NCBI RefSeq assembly: GCF_000425445.1
Contig: NZ_KE384377.1
Span: forward strand, 358,475 to 422,474
DNA: 64,000 nucleotides
From: Flavobacterium denitrificans DSM 15936
Lineage (GTDB): Bacteria; Bacteroidota; Bacteroidia; Flavobacteriales; Flavobacteriaceae
Reading direction: 5' to 3'
A program made the translations under genes and the position numbers. Under the pieces are notes generated by a model. That model was not told the origin of the DNA. It made no database searches and worked only from the letters and a program-made list of their open reading frames with translations. How positions within the stretch are numbered: position 1 is the first letter of the stretch; every line of letters starts with the position of its first letter. This document shows positions 56,635 to 64,000 of the stretch, piece after piece.

Positions 56635-59079
56635 CACATTTCCAATTCTAATTACATCTGCAAAAATTCCAGAAGCAGTAACTGCAGCTCCGGCACCAGC
56701 TCCTTTGATCAATAAAGGCTGGTCTACATAACGATCTGTGTAGAACAAAACGATATTGTCTTTTCCTTCTAAATTATAGAAAGGATGATCTTTTGGAATA
56801 AATTGCAATCCAACGCTTGCTTTTCCATTTTCGAATTGCGCTACGTATTTCAATCTTGAATCTTTCGCTAAAGCTTCTTTATAAATAGCTTCGAAATGAG
56901 AAGCGTGTTTGATTAACGAAGCAAAGAAATCTTCATTGTTTGTCGTTGCTAAACATTCTGCTGGCAAAAACGATTCGTTTGCAATAGTATCAATATCCAT
57001 TTCGTAACCGCTTTCGCGAATTAAAATCAAGATTTTACGAGCAACATCAACACCGCTTAAGTCGATTTTTGGATCTGGTTCTGTGAAACCTTGAACTCCG
57101 GCTTCTTTCACCACATCGTGGAAAGAATTGTTTTCGTCAAAATTGTTGAAAATAAAGTTCAAACTTCCTGATAAAACGGCTTGAATTTTATGCACTTTAT
57201 CGCCAGATGCAATAAGGTTTTTTACAGTGTCAATAATTGGCAATCCTGCACCAACATTCGTTTCAAATAAAAACGGAGCGTTATACTGGCGAGATAAGCT
57301 TTTTAATTTTTTATAGTTGTCGTAAGCAGATGAACAAGCGATTTTGTTACAAGTCACAACCGCAATACTTTCTTTTAAGAATTTCTCATACATTTCAGAA
57401 ACGCTTGCATTTGCTGTAATATCAACGAAAATGCTGTTACGTAAATTCAGTTCTTTGGCGCGTGCGATGAATTCTGTCGGAATTGCGGCTTCGCCTTTAT
57501 CTAAAGTCGATTGCCAGTCTTTTAATGAAATTCCGTCTTCATCAAATACCATTTTTCTTGAGTTTGATAAAGCAATAACACGAACGTTAATCTTTAGAAC
57601 ATCTTTTAAGAATTTCTTCTGATTGTGGATTTGCTCTATGAATTTTTCGCCCACATTTCCAACGCCCATTACAAATAAATTCAGCTGTTTTGTGTTTTCT
57701 TCAAAGAAGTTTTCGTGCAATGTATTCAATGCTTTTTTAACGTCTCTTTCGTTAATTACAGTCGAAATGTTTCTTTCAGAAGCACCTTGCGCAATTGCAC
57801 GAATGTTTACGTTGTTTTTTCCTAAAGTGCTGAACATTCTTCCGCTCAAACCTTGGTGATTTTTCATGTTTTCACCAACCAAAGCAATAATGCAAAGGTC
57901 TTTTTCTACATAACAAGGATCGATTTTGTTCTGCGCAATTTCGATTTCAAAAGCTCTGTTAATCGCAGCTTCGGCATTATCAGCATCCGAATTTAAGATT
58001 CCGATACAAATTGAATGTTCAGAAGAAGCCTGAGTAATAAAAATTACGTTGATTTTTTCCTGAGACAAAACTTCAAATAAACGTCTAGAAGAACCTGCAA
58101 CACCAATCATTCCTGGTCCTTCAAGCGTTAAAAGCGAAATATTATCAATATGGCTGATTCCTTTTACAACAGTGTCTTTTGATACCACAGTGTCAGAAAT
58201 CAAAGTTCCTACAGCTTCCGGCTCAAAAGTATTTTTGATTAAAATCGGAATATTTTTTCTTAAAACCGGCTGAATTGTTGGCGGATACAGAACTTTTGCA
58301 CCAAAATGCGATAATTCCATTGCTTCTTGATATGAAATATTTGCAATTGGCCTCGCTTGTTTTACGATTTTTGGGTTTGCAGTAAACATTCCGTTTACGT
58401 CAGTCCAGATTTCTAATTGTTCTGCATCGATTGCTCCGGCAATAATGGCTGCAGTATAATCAGATCCGCCACGTCCTAAAGTCGAAGTGATTCCGTCTAA
58501 AGTCTGCGCGATAAATCCTGGAAGAATATTGATTTTTGAGTTGTTCGAAGCAAAATATTCCTGAATCAATTTATTTGAAACTTCAAAATTTACCGCAGCT
58601 TTTCCGAAGTTATGATCTGTTTTGATTAATTCACGGCTGTCTTTGTAAATCGCATCTTTGTCAATTTGCTGATACGCTTGCGCAATGATGAATGAAGAAA
58701 GCAATTCTCCGAAGCTTAAAATTGTATCAGCTGTTCTTGGAGATAATTCTCCCAAAAGGAAACAACCGTCTAATAAAGTTTCTAAATGATTGATGATTCT
58801 TTTTACATGACTTAAAAGACTGCTTTGTTCACTAACAGGAATAAGTTCTTTTAAAGTATCAAGGTGTTTTTTCTCGATTTCGGCAACAACTTCTCTGAAG
58901 CTTTCATCGTTTGCCGCCGCTTTTGCCGCTGCTAATTGCAATAAATCAGTTACTTTGCTTAATGCAGAAACTACAACAACTAATTGTTCTTTTTCAGCTT
59001 TTTGTTTGACGATTTCAAGAACGAGTTTTATATTTTGAGCATTGGCTACCGAAGTTCCGCCAAATTTTAATACTTTCAT
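56632..59079 (-). CDS. thrA: Bifunctional aspartokinase / homoserine dehydrogenase I
   Basis: Catalyses the first and third steps from aspartate to threonine. The 815-aa protein has the aspartokinase domain (VLKFGGTSVANAQNIK at 2-17, then TLGRGGSDYTAAIIAG), ACT regulatory segments in the middle (about 305-455), and a homoserine dehydrogenase domain from about 465 with the NAD motif VMGVGNVGEKFIE and SGSLNFIFN. Threonine feedback through the ACT domains is known for the family. A Thr/Ile-rich leader ORF and its promoter lie about 190 nt upstream, so transcription is probably controlled by attenuation. Confidence 0.95.
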   Translation of the reverse strand: MKVLKFGGTSVANAQNIKLVLEIVKQKAEKEQLVVVVSALSKVTDLLQLAAAKAAANDESFREVVAEIEKKHLDTLKELIPVSEQSSLLSHVKRIINHLETLLDGCFLLGELSPRTADTILSFGELLSSFIIAQAYQQIDKDAIYKDSRELIKTDHNFGKAAVNFEVSNKLIQEYFASNNSKINILPGFIAQTLDGITSTLGRGGSDYTAAIIAGAIDAEQLEIWTDVNGMFTANPKIVKQARPIANISYQEAMELSHFGAKVLYPPTIQPVLRKNIPILIKNTFEPEAVGTLISDTVVSKDTVVKGISHIDNISLLTLEGPGMIGVAGSSRRLFEVLSQEKINVIFITQASSEHSICIGILNSDADNAEAAINRAFEIEIAQNKIDPCYVEKDLCIIALVGENMKNHQGLSGRMFSTLGKNNVNIRAIAQGASERNISTVINERDVKKALNTLHENFFEENTKQLNLFVMGVGNVGEKFIEQIHNQKKFLKDVLKINVRVIALSNSRKMVFDEDGISLKDWQSTLDKGEAAIPTEFIARAKELNLRNSIFVDITANASVSEMYEKFLKESIAVVTCNKIACSSAYDNYKKLKSLSRQYNAPFLFETNVGAGLPIIDTVKNLIASGDKVHKIQAVLSGSLNFIFNNFDENNSFHDVVKEAGVQGFTEPDPKIDLSGVDVARKILILIRESGYEMDIDTIANESFLPAECLATTNNEDFFASLIKHASHFEAIYKEALAKDSRLKYVAQFENGKASVGLQFIPKDHPFYNLEGKDNIVLFYTDRYVDQPLLIKGAGAGAAVTASGIFADVIRIGNV

Positions 59080-59125
59080 TTTTTTTGATATTTTTTAATT
59101 AGTTGCAAAGATTTTGAGTGACAAA

Positions 59126-59149
59126 GTTCACAGGTTATCAACTGTGAAC
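59126..59149. repeat. Hairpin in the thrA leader
   Basis: GTTCACAG (59126-59133) pairs with CTGTGAAC (59142-59149) around 8 nt, 47-70 nt before the thrA start codon. It may take part in leader folding. Confidence 0.6.
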
Positions 59150-59221
59150 TGAAACTGAAAACTGCAACTTTTTTTTCTTTGTAAATGTTTTTTATGTATC
59201 CAATAACTTTCTTCTTTCAAG

Positions 59222-59269
59222 AAAAAAGTATAGGTAACCTAGGATTATATGTAAAAATGTATACCCCTA
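59222..59269 (-). promoter_or_regulatory. Candidate attenuator region of the thr operon
   Basis: Right after the leader stop, the minus-strand RNA contains ACCCC-TTA-GGGGT (59273-59261) overlapping the last Thr codons, then GGGTATA that can pair with TATACUU ahead of U6 (59227-59222). The alternative pairings are those expected of an attenuator, but I could not fold a full terminator/antiterminator pair with confidence. Confidence 0.45.
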
Positions 59270-59368
59270 AGGGGTAGTAGTTGTTGTAGTAGAAATAATG
59301 GTAGCAGCAATTGCAGTTCTAGTTTGAACTGTCATTGTAGATTGATATTTTGTGCTGTTACTTTTCAT
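59267..59368 (-). CDS. thrL: thr operon leader peptide (attenuator)
   Basis: A 33-codon ORF, ATG 59368 to TAG 59267. The peptide starts MKSNST and ends ATIISTTTTTTP: 13 of 33 residues are Thr, with a run of six Thr codons and an Ile-Ile just before the stop, the same logic as E. coli thrL (regulated by Thr and Ile). Its start lies 12 nt after a TACTTTTG promoter element, and it precedes thrA. Ribosome stalling at Thr/Ile codons would couple amino-acid supply to thrABC transcription. Not previously annotated as far as I can tell from sequence; the assignment is inference from composition and place. Confidence 0.8.
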   Translation of the reverse strand: MKSNSTKYQSTMTVQTRTAIAATIISTTTTTTP

Positions 59369-59379
59369 TTTTGATTTTT

Positions 59380-59387
59380 CAAAAGTA
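59380..59387 (-). promoter_or_regulatory. -7 promoter element TACTTTTG of the thr operon
   Basis: Minus-strand TActTTTG 12 nt upstream of the leader peptide ATG; the leader ORF is therefore the first thing transcribed. Confidence 0.6.
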
Positions 59388-59389
59388 CA

Positions 59390-59721
59390 GCTTTTAAGTA
59401 GGATTAAAAACTCCGAAAGGCTTTTTGCGAATATTTTAATAATTCAAATCTCAAAAAATCAATATTGAGTATTTGTTAAAATTAGACAAGCTAAATTGAA
59501 GTTTTGACATATTTAAGAATGCTTTTTTTGCTCGTAAACCTTATGCAATGAATTGGTTTTTAACGAAAATGTTGTTGAAAAATGTTGATTTTGGCGAAAT
59601 TTTAGATTACTGAATAAATAAAACTGAAGAATTGACGGGATGCAAATTTTAATTATTGTGATAAAATGTTGCTTTTTAATATTGATTTGTTGAATTTTGA
59701 CGTCTTAAATTTAAAATAATC
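59390..59721. other. Divergent intergenic region between thr operon and hutH
   Basis: About 330 bp, AT-rich, holding the upstream region of the thr promoter and presumably the hutH promoter. TTGACGTC...TTAAATTTA at about 59697-59712 is a weak promoter candidate for hutH. No ORF or clear operator seen. Confidence 0.4.
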
Positions 59722-61224
59722 ATGAGAGAGATTCATTATATAAGTACTGAAACCATAACTTTAGAAACATTACAAGAAATTTTAGTTAATGATAAAACAC
59801 TTGAATTATCTGAAGAAGCAAAAGTGAACGTTCAGAAATGCCGTGATTATCTTGACAAAAAAATGTCTACGCATTCTGCACCAATTTATGGAATCAATAC
59901 AGGTTTTGGTTCATTATATAGTGTAAAAATCTCTAACGAAAATTTATCTAAACTTCAGGAGAATTTAGTGAAATCGCACGCTTGCGGAACAGGAGAAGAA
60001 GTTCCTGCAGAAATTGTAAAAATGATGCTTTTGCTGAAAATTCAATCTTTAAGCTACGGACATTCAGGAGTTCAGTTGATTACATTGCAGCGCTTGGTTG
60101 ATTTTTATAATAATGATATTCTTCCTGTAATTTATACGCAAGGTTCACTGGGAGCTTCGGGCGATTTAGCACCTTTGGCACATTTATCATTGCCTTTATT
60201 AGGAGAAGGTGAAGTGCTTTTTGAAGGAAAAAAAATGGCTTCAGCTGAAGTTTTAAAACATTTTAACTGGGAACCAATTGTTTTGCAGTCAAAAGAAGGT
60301 TTGGCCTTATTAAACGGAACGCAGTTTATGAGTGCTTACGGAGCTCATATTTTAATCAAAGGTTATAAATTGTCTTATTTAGCCGATTTAATTGGAACAA
60401 TTTCGCTTGAAGGTTTTGATGGAAGAATCGAACCTTTTAATGAATTGATACATTATATACGTCCGCACAAAGGACAAATTGTAACGGCACAGCGAATTGC
60501 AGAATTCTTAGACGGAAGCGAAATTATTGCTCAAGAAAAGAAACACGTTCAGGATCCTTATTCTTTCCGTTGTATGCCTCAAGTTCACGGTGCGTCAAAA
60601 GATGCAATTGATTATGTTAGAAAGGTGTTTAAGACCGAAATTAATTCGGTAACAGACAATCCAAATATATTTGCTGAAGCGGATCAAATTATTTCGGGAG
60701 GAAATTTCCACGGACAACCTTTAGCTTTAGCTTTGGATTTTATGGCAATCGCTTTGGCGGAATTGGGAAGTATTTCTGAAAGAAGAACCTATCAATTAAT
60801 TTCAGGATTGCGTAATCTTCCTGCGTTTTTGGTTGATAATCCGGGATTGAATTCAGGATTTATGATTCCGCAATATACTGCAGCAAGTATTGCGAGTCAA
60901 AATAAACAATTGGCAACTCCGTCAAGTATTGATAGTATTGTTTCGAGCAATGGTCAGGAAGATCACGTAAGCATGGGAGCAAATGGAGCGACAAAAGCGT
61001 TACGGGTTTTAGATAATTTAGAGCGTATTTTGGCAATTGAATTAATGAATGCATCTCAGGCAATTGCTTATAGAGAGCCTTTAAAATCTAGTGATTTTAT
61101 TGAAATGTTCTTAAGCAGTTACCGCGAAGTGATGCCTTTGGTAAAGGAAGACAGAATCTTGCATTATGATATTGAGAAGACGATATCGTTCCTGAATAGT
61201 TTCCAAATTGAAAACGATTTGTAA
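59722..61224 (+). CDS. hutH: Histidine ammonia-lyase
   Basis: Deaminates histidine to urocanate, the first step of histidine catabolism. In the 500-aa protein the MIO cofactor triad A145-S146-G147 lies in GSLGASGDLAPL, the tyrosine loop in YGINTGFGSLYS, and E413 in GQEDHVSM is at the position of the histidine-selective Glu of Pseudomonas HutH (aromatic amino acid lyases of flavobacteria have Gln or another residue there). Hence histidine rather than tyrosine is the likely substrate. Other hut genes are not adjacent. Confidence 0.9.
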   Translation: MREIHYISTETITLETLQEILVNDKTLELSEEAKVNVQKCRDYLDKKMSTHSAPIYGINTGFGSLYSVKISNENLSKLQENLVKSHACGTGEEVPAEIVKMMLLLKIQSLSYGHSGVQLITLQRLVDFYNNDILPVIYTQGSLGASGDLAPLAHLSLPLLGEGEVLFEGKKMASAEVLKHFNWEPIVLQSKEGLALLNGTQFMSAYGAHILIKGYKLSYLADLIGTISLEGFDGRIEPFNELIHYIRPHKGQIVTAQRIAEFLDGSEIIAQEKKHVQDPYSFRCMPQVHGASKDAIDYVRKVFKTEINSVTDNPNIFAEADQIISGGNFHGQPLALALDFMAIALAELGSISERRTYQLISGLRNLPAFLVDNPGLNSGFMIPQYTAASIASQNKQLATPSSIDSIVSSNGQEDHVSMGANGATKALRVLDNLERILAIELMNASQAIAYREPLKSSDFIEMFLSSYREVMPLVKEDRILHYDIEKTISFLNSFQIENDL

Positions 61225-61257
61225 ACAATGGCTTAACACTGCAAAATATTAATGAAG

Positions 61258-61265
61258 TAATTTTG
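61258..61265 (+). promoter_or_regulatory. -7 promoter element TAATTTTG of the DUF47-pit operon
   Basis: TAatTTTG 20 nt before the ATG at 61285, in the short gap after hutH. Confidence 0.5.
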
Positions 61266-61284
61266 CACTATCAAAAATATAAAA

Positions 61285-61929
61285 ATGTCAATAAACAGTA
61301 TTTTCCAATTTTTAGTGCCGAAAGACAAGAAATTCTTTCCACTTTTTGAAGAGGCTTCAAGCAATTTAATTGAATTAGCTTCTAACTTACACGAAGCTGT
61401 AAACCTTCCTTTGAAAGAAAGAGAAATTCTTTTTCAAAAGATTGACGAATTAGAACAAAAAGGAGAAGACATTACACGTCAGACCAATTTGGAATTGAGC
61501 AGAAACTTCATTACTCCATTTGACAGAGAGGATATTCACACATTAATTACTTCTATTGATAACGTTGCAGATTACCTTCACGGTGCTGCAAGCCGTATGA
61601 GATTGTATCAGGTTGATAAGATCACAAAATCAATCAGAAAAATGACAGAAATCAACCTTGAGGCTTGTCAAAACATCGATAGTGCTGTAAAAGAGTTGAG
61701 AAATTTACAGAACTTTAAAATCATTAAAGATGCTTGTGCCAGAATCAATAAACTGGAAAACAAATCTGATAATGTTTACAATAAAGCGGTTTTTGAAATT
61801 TTTGAAAACGAAACAGACGCTAAAAATATCATTAAATACAAAGAGGTATTATCTGTTTTAGAATCAGCAACAGATAAATGCAAGAGTGTTGCGAACATAC
61901 TAGAATCTATTTCTGTAAAACATTCTTAA
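61285..61929 (+). CDS. DUF47 (PhoU-like) family protein
   Basis: A 214-aa all-helical protein of the DUF47/PhoU-like family, with alternating acidic and basic helices (KFFPLFEEASSNLIELASNLHEAV, DREDIHTLITSIDNVADYLHGAASRM) that bind metals in PhoU relatives. Members are almost always paired with Pit phosphate transporters and are thought to regulate them. The pit gene starts 25 nt downstream, confirming an operon. Confidence 0.9.
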   Translation: MSINSIFQFLVPKDKKFFPLFEEASSNLIELASNLHEAVNLPLKEREILFQKIDELEQKGEDITRQTNLELSRNFITPFDREDIHTLITSIDNVADYLHGAASRMRLYQVDKITKSIRKMTEINLEACQNIDSAVKELRNLQNFKIIKDACARINKLENKSDNVYNKAVFEIFENETDAKNIIKYKEVLSVLESATDKCKSVANILESISVKHS

Positions 61930-61954
61930 TTTTTCAATCTGAAGTTATAATTTT

Positions 61955-63286
61955 ATGACGATACTTATATTAATTATAGTATTAGCTTTAATTTTTGATT
62001 ACATCAATGGTTTTCATGATGCGGCAAATGCTATTGCGACAGTTGTTGCAACAAAGGTTCTTACGCCTTTTCAGGCCGTTCTTTGGGCAGCATTTTTCAA
62101 CTTTTTGGCCTATTGGGTTTTCGGGTTTGGTGTTGCAGATACGGTTGCAAAAACGGCACACACCATGGAAATCAACCTAGTGGTGATTCTTGCCGGGGTT
62201 ATAGCGGCTATCTGTTGGAACTTATTGACTTGGTGGTTAGGAATTCCTTCAAGTTCTTCACATACACTTATTGGAGGTTTTGCAGGAGCTGCGGTTGCGC
62301 ATGCTATTGCAGTTCACGGATTTTCGGGCTATGTTGGCGAAGATGGTGCTACACATTATTGGTACCAAATCGTAAGCTGGTACAAGGCTGGAAAAGATGG
62401 AGGAATGCCTTCAGGGGTTCTTATCATTATTGCTTTTATTGTTTTAGCACCATTATTAGGGGCTTTAGCATCGTATTTAATCTCGATCTGGTTGTTAAAT
62501 GCTTCTAGAAAAAGCATTTGGCCAAAAATATTTACAGTAGGTTTGATGATTGCAACAATTTGGTTTGTTTATAGCCAAATGGTTCCTTATGACAAAATTG
62601 AAAAACCAAGATTTGATTCTCATTTTTGGAGTGTAGCTTTTGATGCTCATAATATTAAATGGTTCTTAGTTGCCTTTATTATATTAACGGTAAGTGGATT
62701 TTGCTTAATATTCAGTAGCTTAAATTTACACCAAGCTGATGCCGCTTTGAAAAAAATGCAATTACTTTCTTCTGCTGCTTTCAGTTTAGGTCACGGAGGA
62801 AATGATTCTCAAAAAGTAATGGGTATTATTGCTGCTGCTGTAGCGGTTTATATCAATACAAATCCAGGTGTTCATATGGATTCTTGGCTGGATGTTGTAT
62901 TGCCAAATGATGATTTAGGCATCAAAGGTGTTATGCCGGGCTGGATTCCTTTAGCTTGTTATTCTGCAATTGCTGCGGGAACTTTGAGCGGAGGATGGAA
63001 AATTGTAAAAACAATGGGGTCAAAAATCACAAAAGTAAGCTCATTTGAAGGTGTTGCAGCTGAAACTGCTGGAGCTTTGACGCTTTATTTTACAGAGCAC
63101 TTAAAAATTCCGGTAAGTACAACGCATACGATTACAGGTTCGATCATTGGAGTTGGATTAACCAAACGTGTATCTGCAGTTCGCTGGGGAGTTACGGTAA
63201 GTTTAATTTGGGCTTGGATCTTGACCATTCCTATTTCGGCTTTATTGGCTGGATTGATTTACTTTGTTTTAAGCGTATTTATTTAA
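61955..63286 (+). CDS. pit: Inorganic phosphate transporter, Pit family
   Basis: Low-affinity, proton-coupled transporter of metal-phosphate complexes in the inner membrane. The 443-aa protein has the duplicated Pit signatures: FDYINGFHDAANAIATVVATK near the N-terminus and FSLGHGGNDSQKVMGIIAAA near residue 275, plus GIPSSSSHTLIGGFAGAAVAH and IPVSTTHTITGSIIGVGLTKR. About ten membrane helices with a central hydrophilic loop. Co-transcribed with the DUF47 gene. Confidence 0.9.
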   Translation: MTILILIIVLALIFDYINGFHDAANAIATVVATKVLTPFQAVLWAAFFNFLAYWVFGFGVADTVAKTAHTMEINLVVILAGVIAAICWNLLTWWLGIPSSSSHTLIGGFAGAAVAHAIAVHGFSGYVGEDGATHYWYQIVSWYKAGKDGGMPSGVLIIIAFIVLAPLLGALASYLISIWLLNASRKSIWPKIFTVGLMIATIWFVYSQMVPYDKIEKPRFDSHFWSVAFDAHNIKWFLVAFIILTVSGFCLIFSSLNLHQADAALKKMQLLSSAAFSLGHGGNDSQKVMGIIAAAVAVYINTNPGVHMDSWLDVVLPNDDLGIKGVMPGWIPLACYSAIAAGTLSGGWKIVKTMGSKITKVSSFEGVAAETAGALTLYFTEHLKIPVSTTHTITGSIIGVGLTKRVSAVRWGVTVSLIWAWILTIPISALLAGLIYFVLSVFI

Positions 63287-63340
63287 AAGTAAAATGAATT
63301 TTATAAAATGTGAGATTAAAAAATCATGTTTTAGTGATAT

Positions 63341-63377
63341 AAAAAAATCCGATTTCAAATTTGAAATCGGATTTTTT
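63341..63377. terminator. Bidirectional terminator between pit and the DUF421 gene
   Basis: AAAAATCCGATTTCAAA pairs with TTTGAAATCGGATTTTT essentially without loop, flanked by A and T runs. Confidence 0.9.
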
Positions 63378-63381
63378 GCTT

Positions 63382-63900
63382 TTAGAATTTCTGCAAATTC
63401 TTTCTATTGTGTTTTCTTTTGTAATGTGTTTGTTTTAATTTTTTTTCATCTTCAGAAATAATACTGATTGTTCCGTCGATTTCAAGCATTGCTAATTTTA
63501 CATTTTTAAAGAATTCTATGCCGTGTTCTCGCATGGCTTCTTTCAATTCTTCATCAGAAATATCAAGCTTGCTTAAAGCTTTAAAATCTAGTTTTCCGTC
63601 GTGGATCAAAACTTCAGGTTTGTCTAGTAACAAATCGGCGAAAAGCTTGGATTTATGGGTCAATTTTTTAATAATGAAATTGATTATGAATAAAATCAAA
63701 GCGGCGATTAATCCTCCAGTCAAACTCGTGTCTGGTCCGACCATTGCATTTTGCACGGAGTTGCTAATTAGTAAAATTAAAATTACATCAGCAGTGTTTA
63801 ATTGAGATAGTTCTTTTTTGCCGAATATCCGTAAGGCAATCGTCATGAAAAAATAGACGGCAATACTTCTTAAAACGATATCTAGATATGGAAAGGTCAT
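63382..63900 (-). CDS. DUF421 (YetF-like) membrane protein
   Basis: A 172-aa protein with three N-terminal membrane helices (SIAVYFFMTIALRIFG; ADVILILLISNSVQNAM; GLIAALILFIINFII) and a C-terminal cytoplasmic domain with LDKPEVLIHDGKLDFKALSKLDISDEELKEAMREHGI (by position about 92-130), which is the DUF421/YetF signature. YetF relatives are linked to spore or stress traits in Bacillus; role here is unknown. The C-terminus is basic (HYKRKHNRKNLQKF). Confidence 0.8.
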   Translation of the reverse strand: MTFPYLDIVLRSIAVYFFMTIALRIFGKKELSQLNTADVILILLISNSVQNAMVGPDTSLTGGLIAALILFIINFIIKKLTHKSKLFADLLLDKPEVLIHDGKLDFKALSKLDISDEELKEAMREHGIEFFKNVKLAMLEIDGTISIISEDEKKLKQTHYKRKHNRKNLQKF

Positions 63901-63928
63901 TTTTTTTTATTTTAAAGTTAAATAAAAA

Positions 63929-63962
63929 AGCTTTGTCAAAGTTTTAAAACTTTGACAAAGCT
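63929..63962. repeat. 34-bp perfect palindrome upstream of the DUF421 gene
   Basis: AGCTTTGTCAAAGTTTT followed at once by its exact complement. With A6 before it, it could be a terminator of a minus-strand gene beyond the window. Confidence 0.8.
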
Positions 63963-64000
63963 GCTAAAATATTGATCCGGAATTAAGTTGAAATGAACTT

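Overview
The window looks like a piece of a Flavobacterium chromosome (Bacteroidota, Flavobacteriaceae). The reasons are the AT-rich sequence, many TAnnTTTG-type -7 promoter elements (with or without an upstream TTG), a fused CcoNO cytochrome oxidase subunit, lipoproteins and signal peptides of flavobacterial style, and two secreted LamG proteins ending in a type IX secretion-like tail. No rRNA, tRNA, CRISPR array, integrase or transposase was seen, so this is mostly core chromosome with a few accessory islets.

Layout. 1-9.7 kb: a cut-off Smr-domain gene, a lipoprotein, a cysteine desulfurase, a tRNA threonylcarbamoyladenylation enzyme, a four-gene lipopolysaccharide block (GT4 and Kdo-kinase-like on +, GT2 and GT9 on -, meeting tail to tail), dapD, a PAS protein and ruvX. 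9.8-15.8 kb: mqo, a FUSC-type membrane protein, def, a DUF5606 gene and mazG. 15.8-26.8 kb: a microaerobic respiration block with an FNR-like regulator, ccoI, ccoS, ccoNO, ccoQ (a small gene of 58 codons), ccoP, ccoG, ccoH, a SafE-like protein and hemN. Three FNR-type palindromes sit 36.5-37.5 nt upstream of -7 elements in front of ccoI, ccoS and hemN.

26.8-44.4 kb: small membrane proteins, an acyl-CoA carboxylase beta chain, msrB, prfB (read through a programmed +1 frameshift), threonine aldolase, ybaB, an oligopeptidase B whose upstream signal peptide is broken by a TGA, a cysteine synthase relative, the two LamG paralogues, yebC, a tail-specific protease and gcvT. 44.7-54.1 kb: an NAD(P)H-hydrate dehydratase, a HipA-like kinase/DUF3037 pair, a lipoprotein, an acetyltransferase, a serine carboxypeptidase, another lipoprotein, a methyltransferase, and a DarT/DarG DNA ADP-ribosylation toxin-antitoxin pair that lies next to a GC-rich inverted-repeat element.

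54.1-64 kb: the threonine operon thrA-thrB-thrC on the - strand, preceded by a Thr/Ile-rich leader peptide ORF that looks like an attenuator; then hutH, a DUF47/Pit phosphate transport pair and a DUF421 protein.

A recurring theme is intergenic arrays of 6-, 7- or 8-bp units, several of them in inverted orientation, that directly abut stop codons (for example 30.7, 33.3, 40.9, 43.2, 45.6, 48.1 and 56.5 kb). Together with three larger hairpin elements (44.5, 48.7, 52.2 kb) they are the main structure in the window that ordinary gene annotation does not explain.
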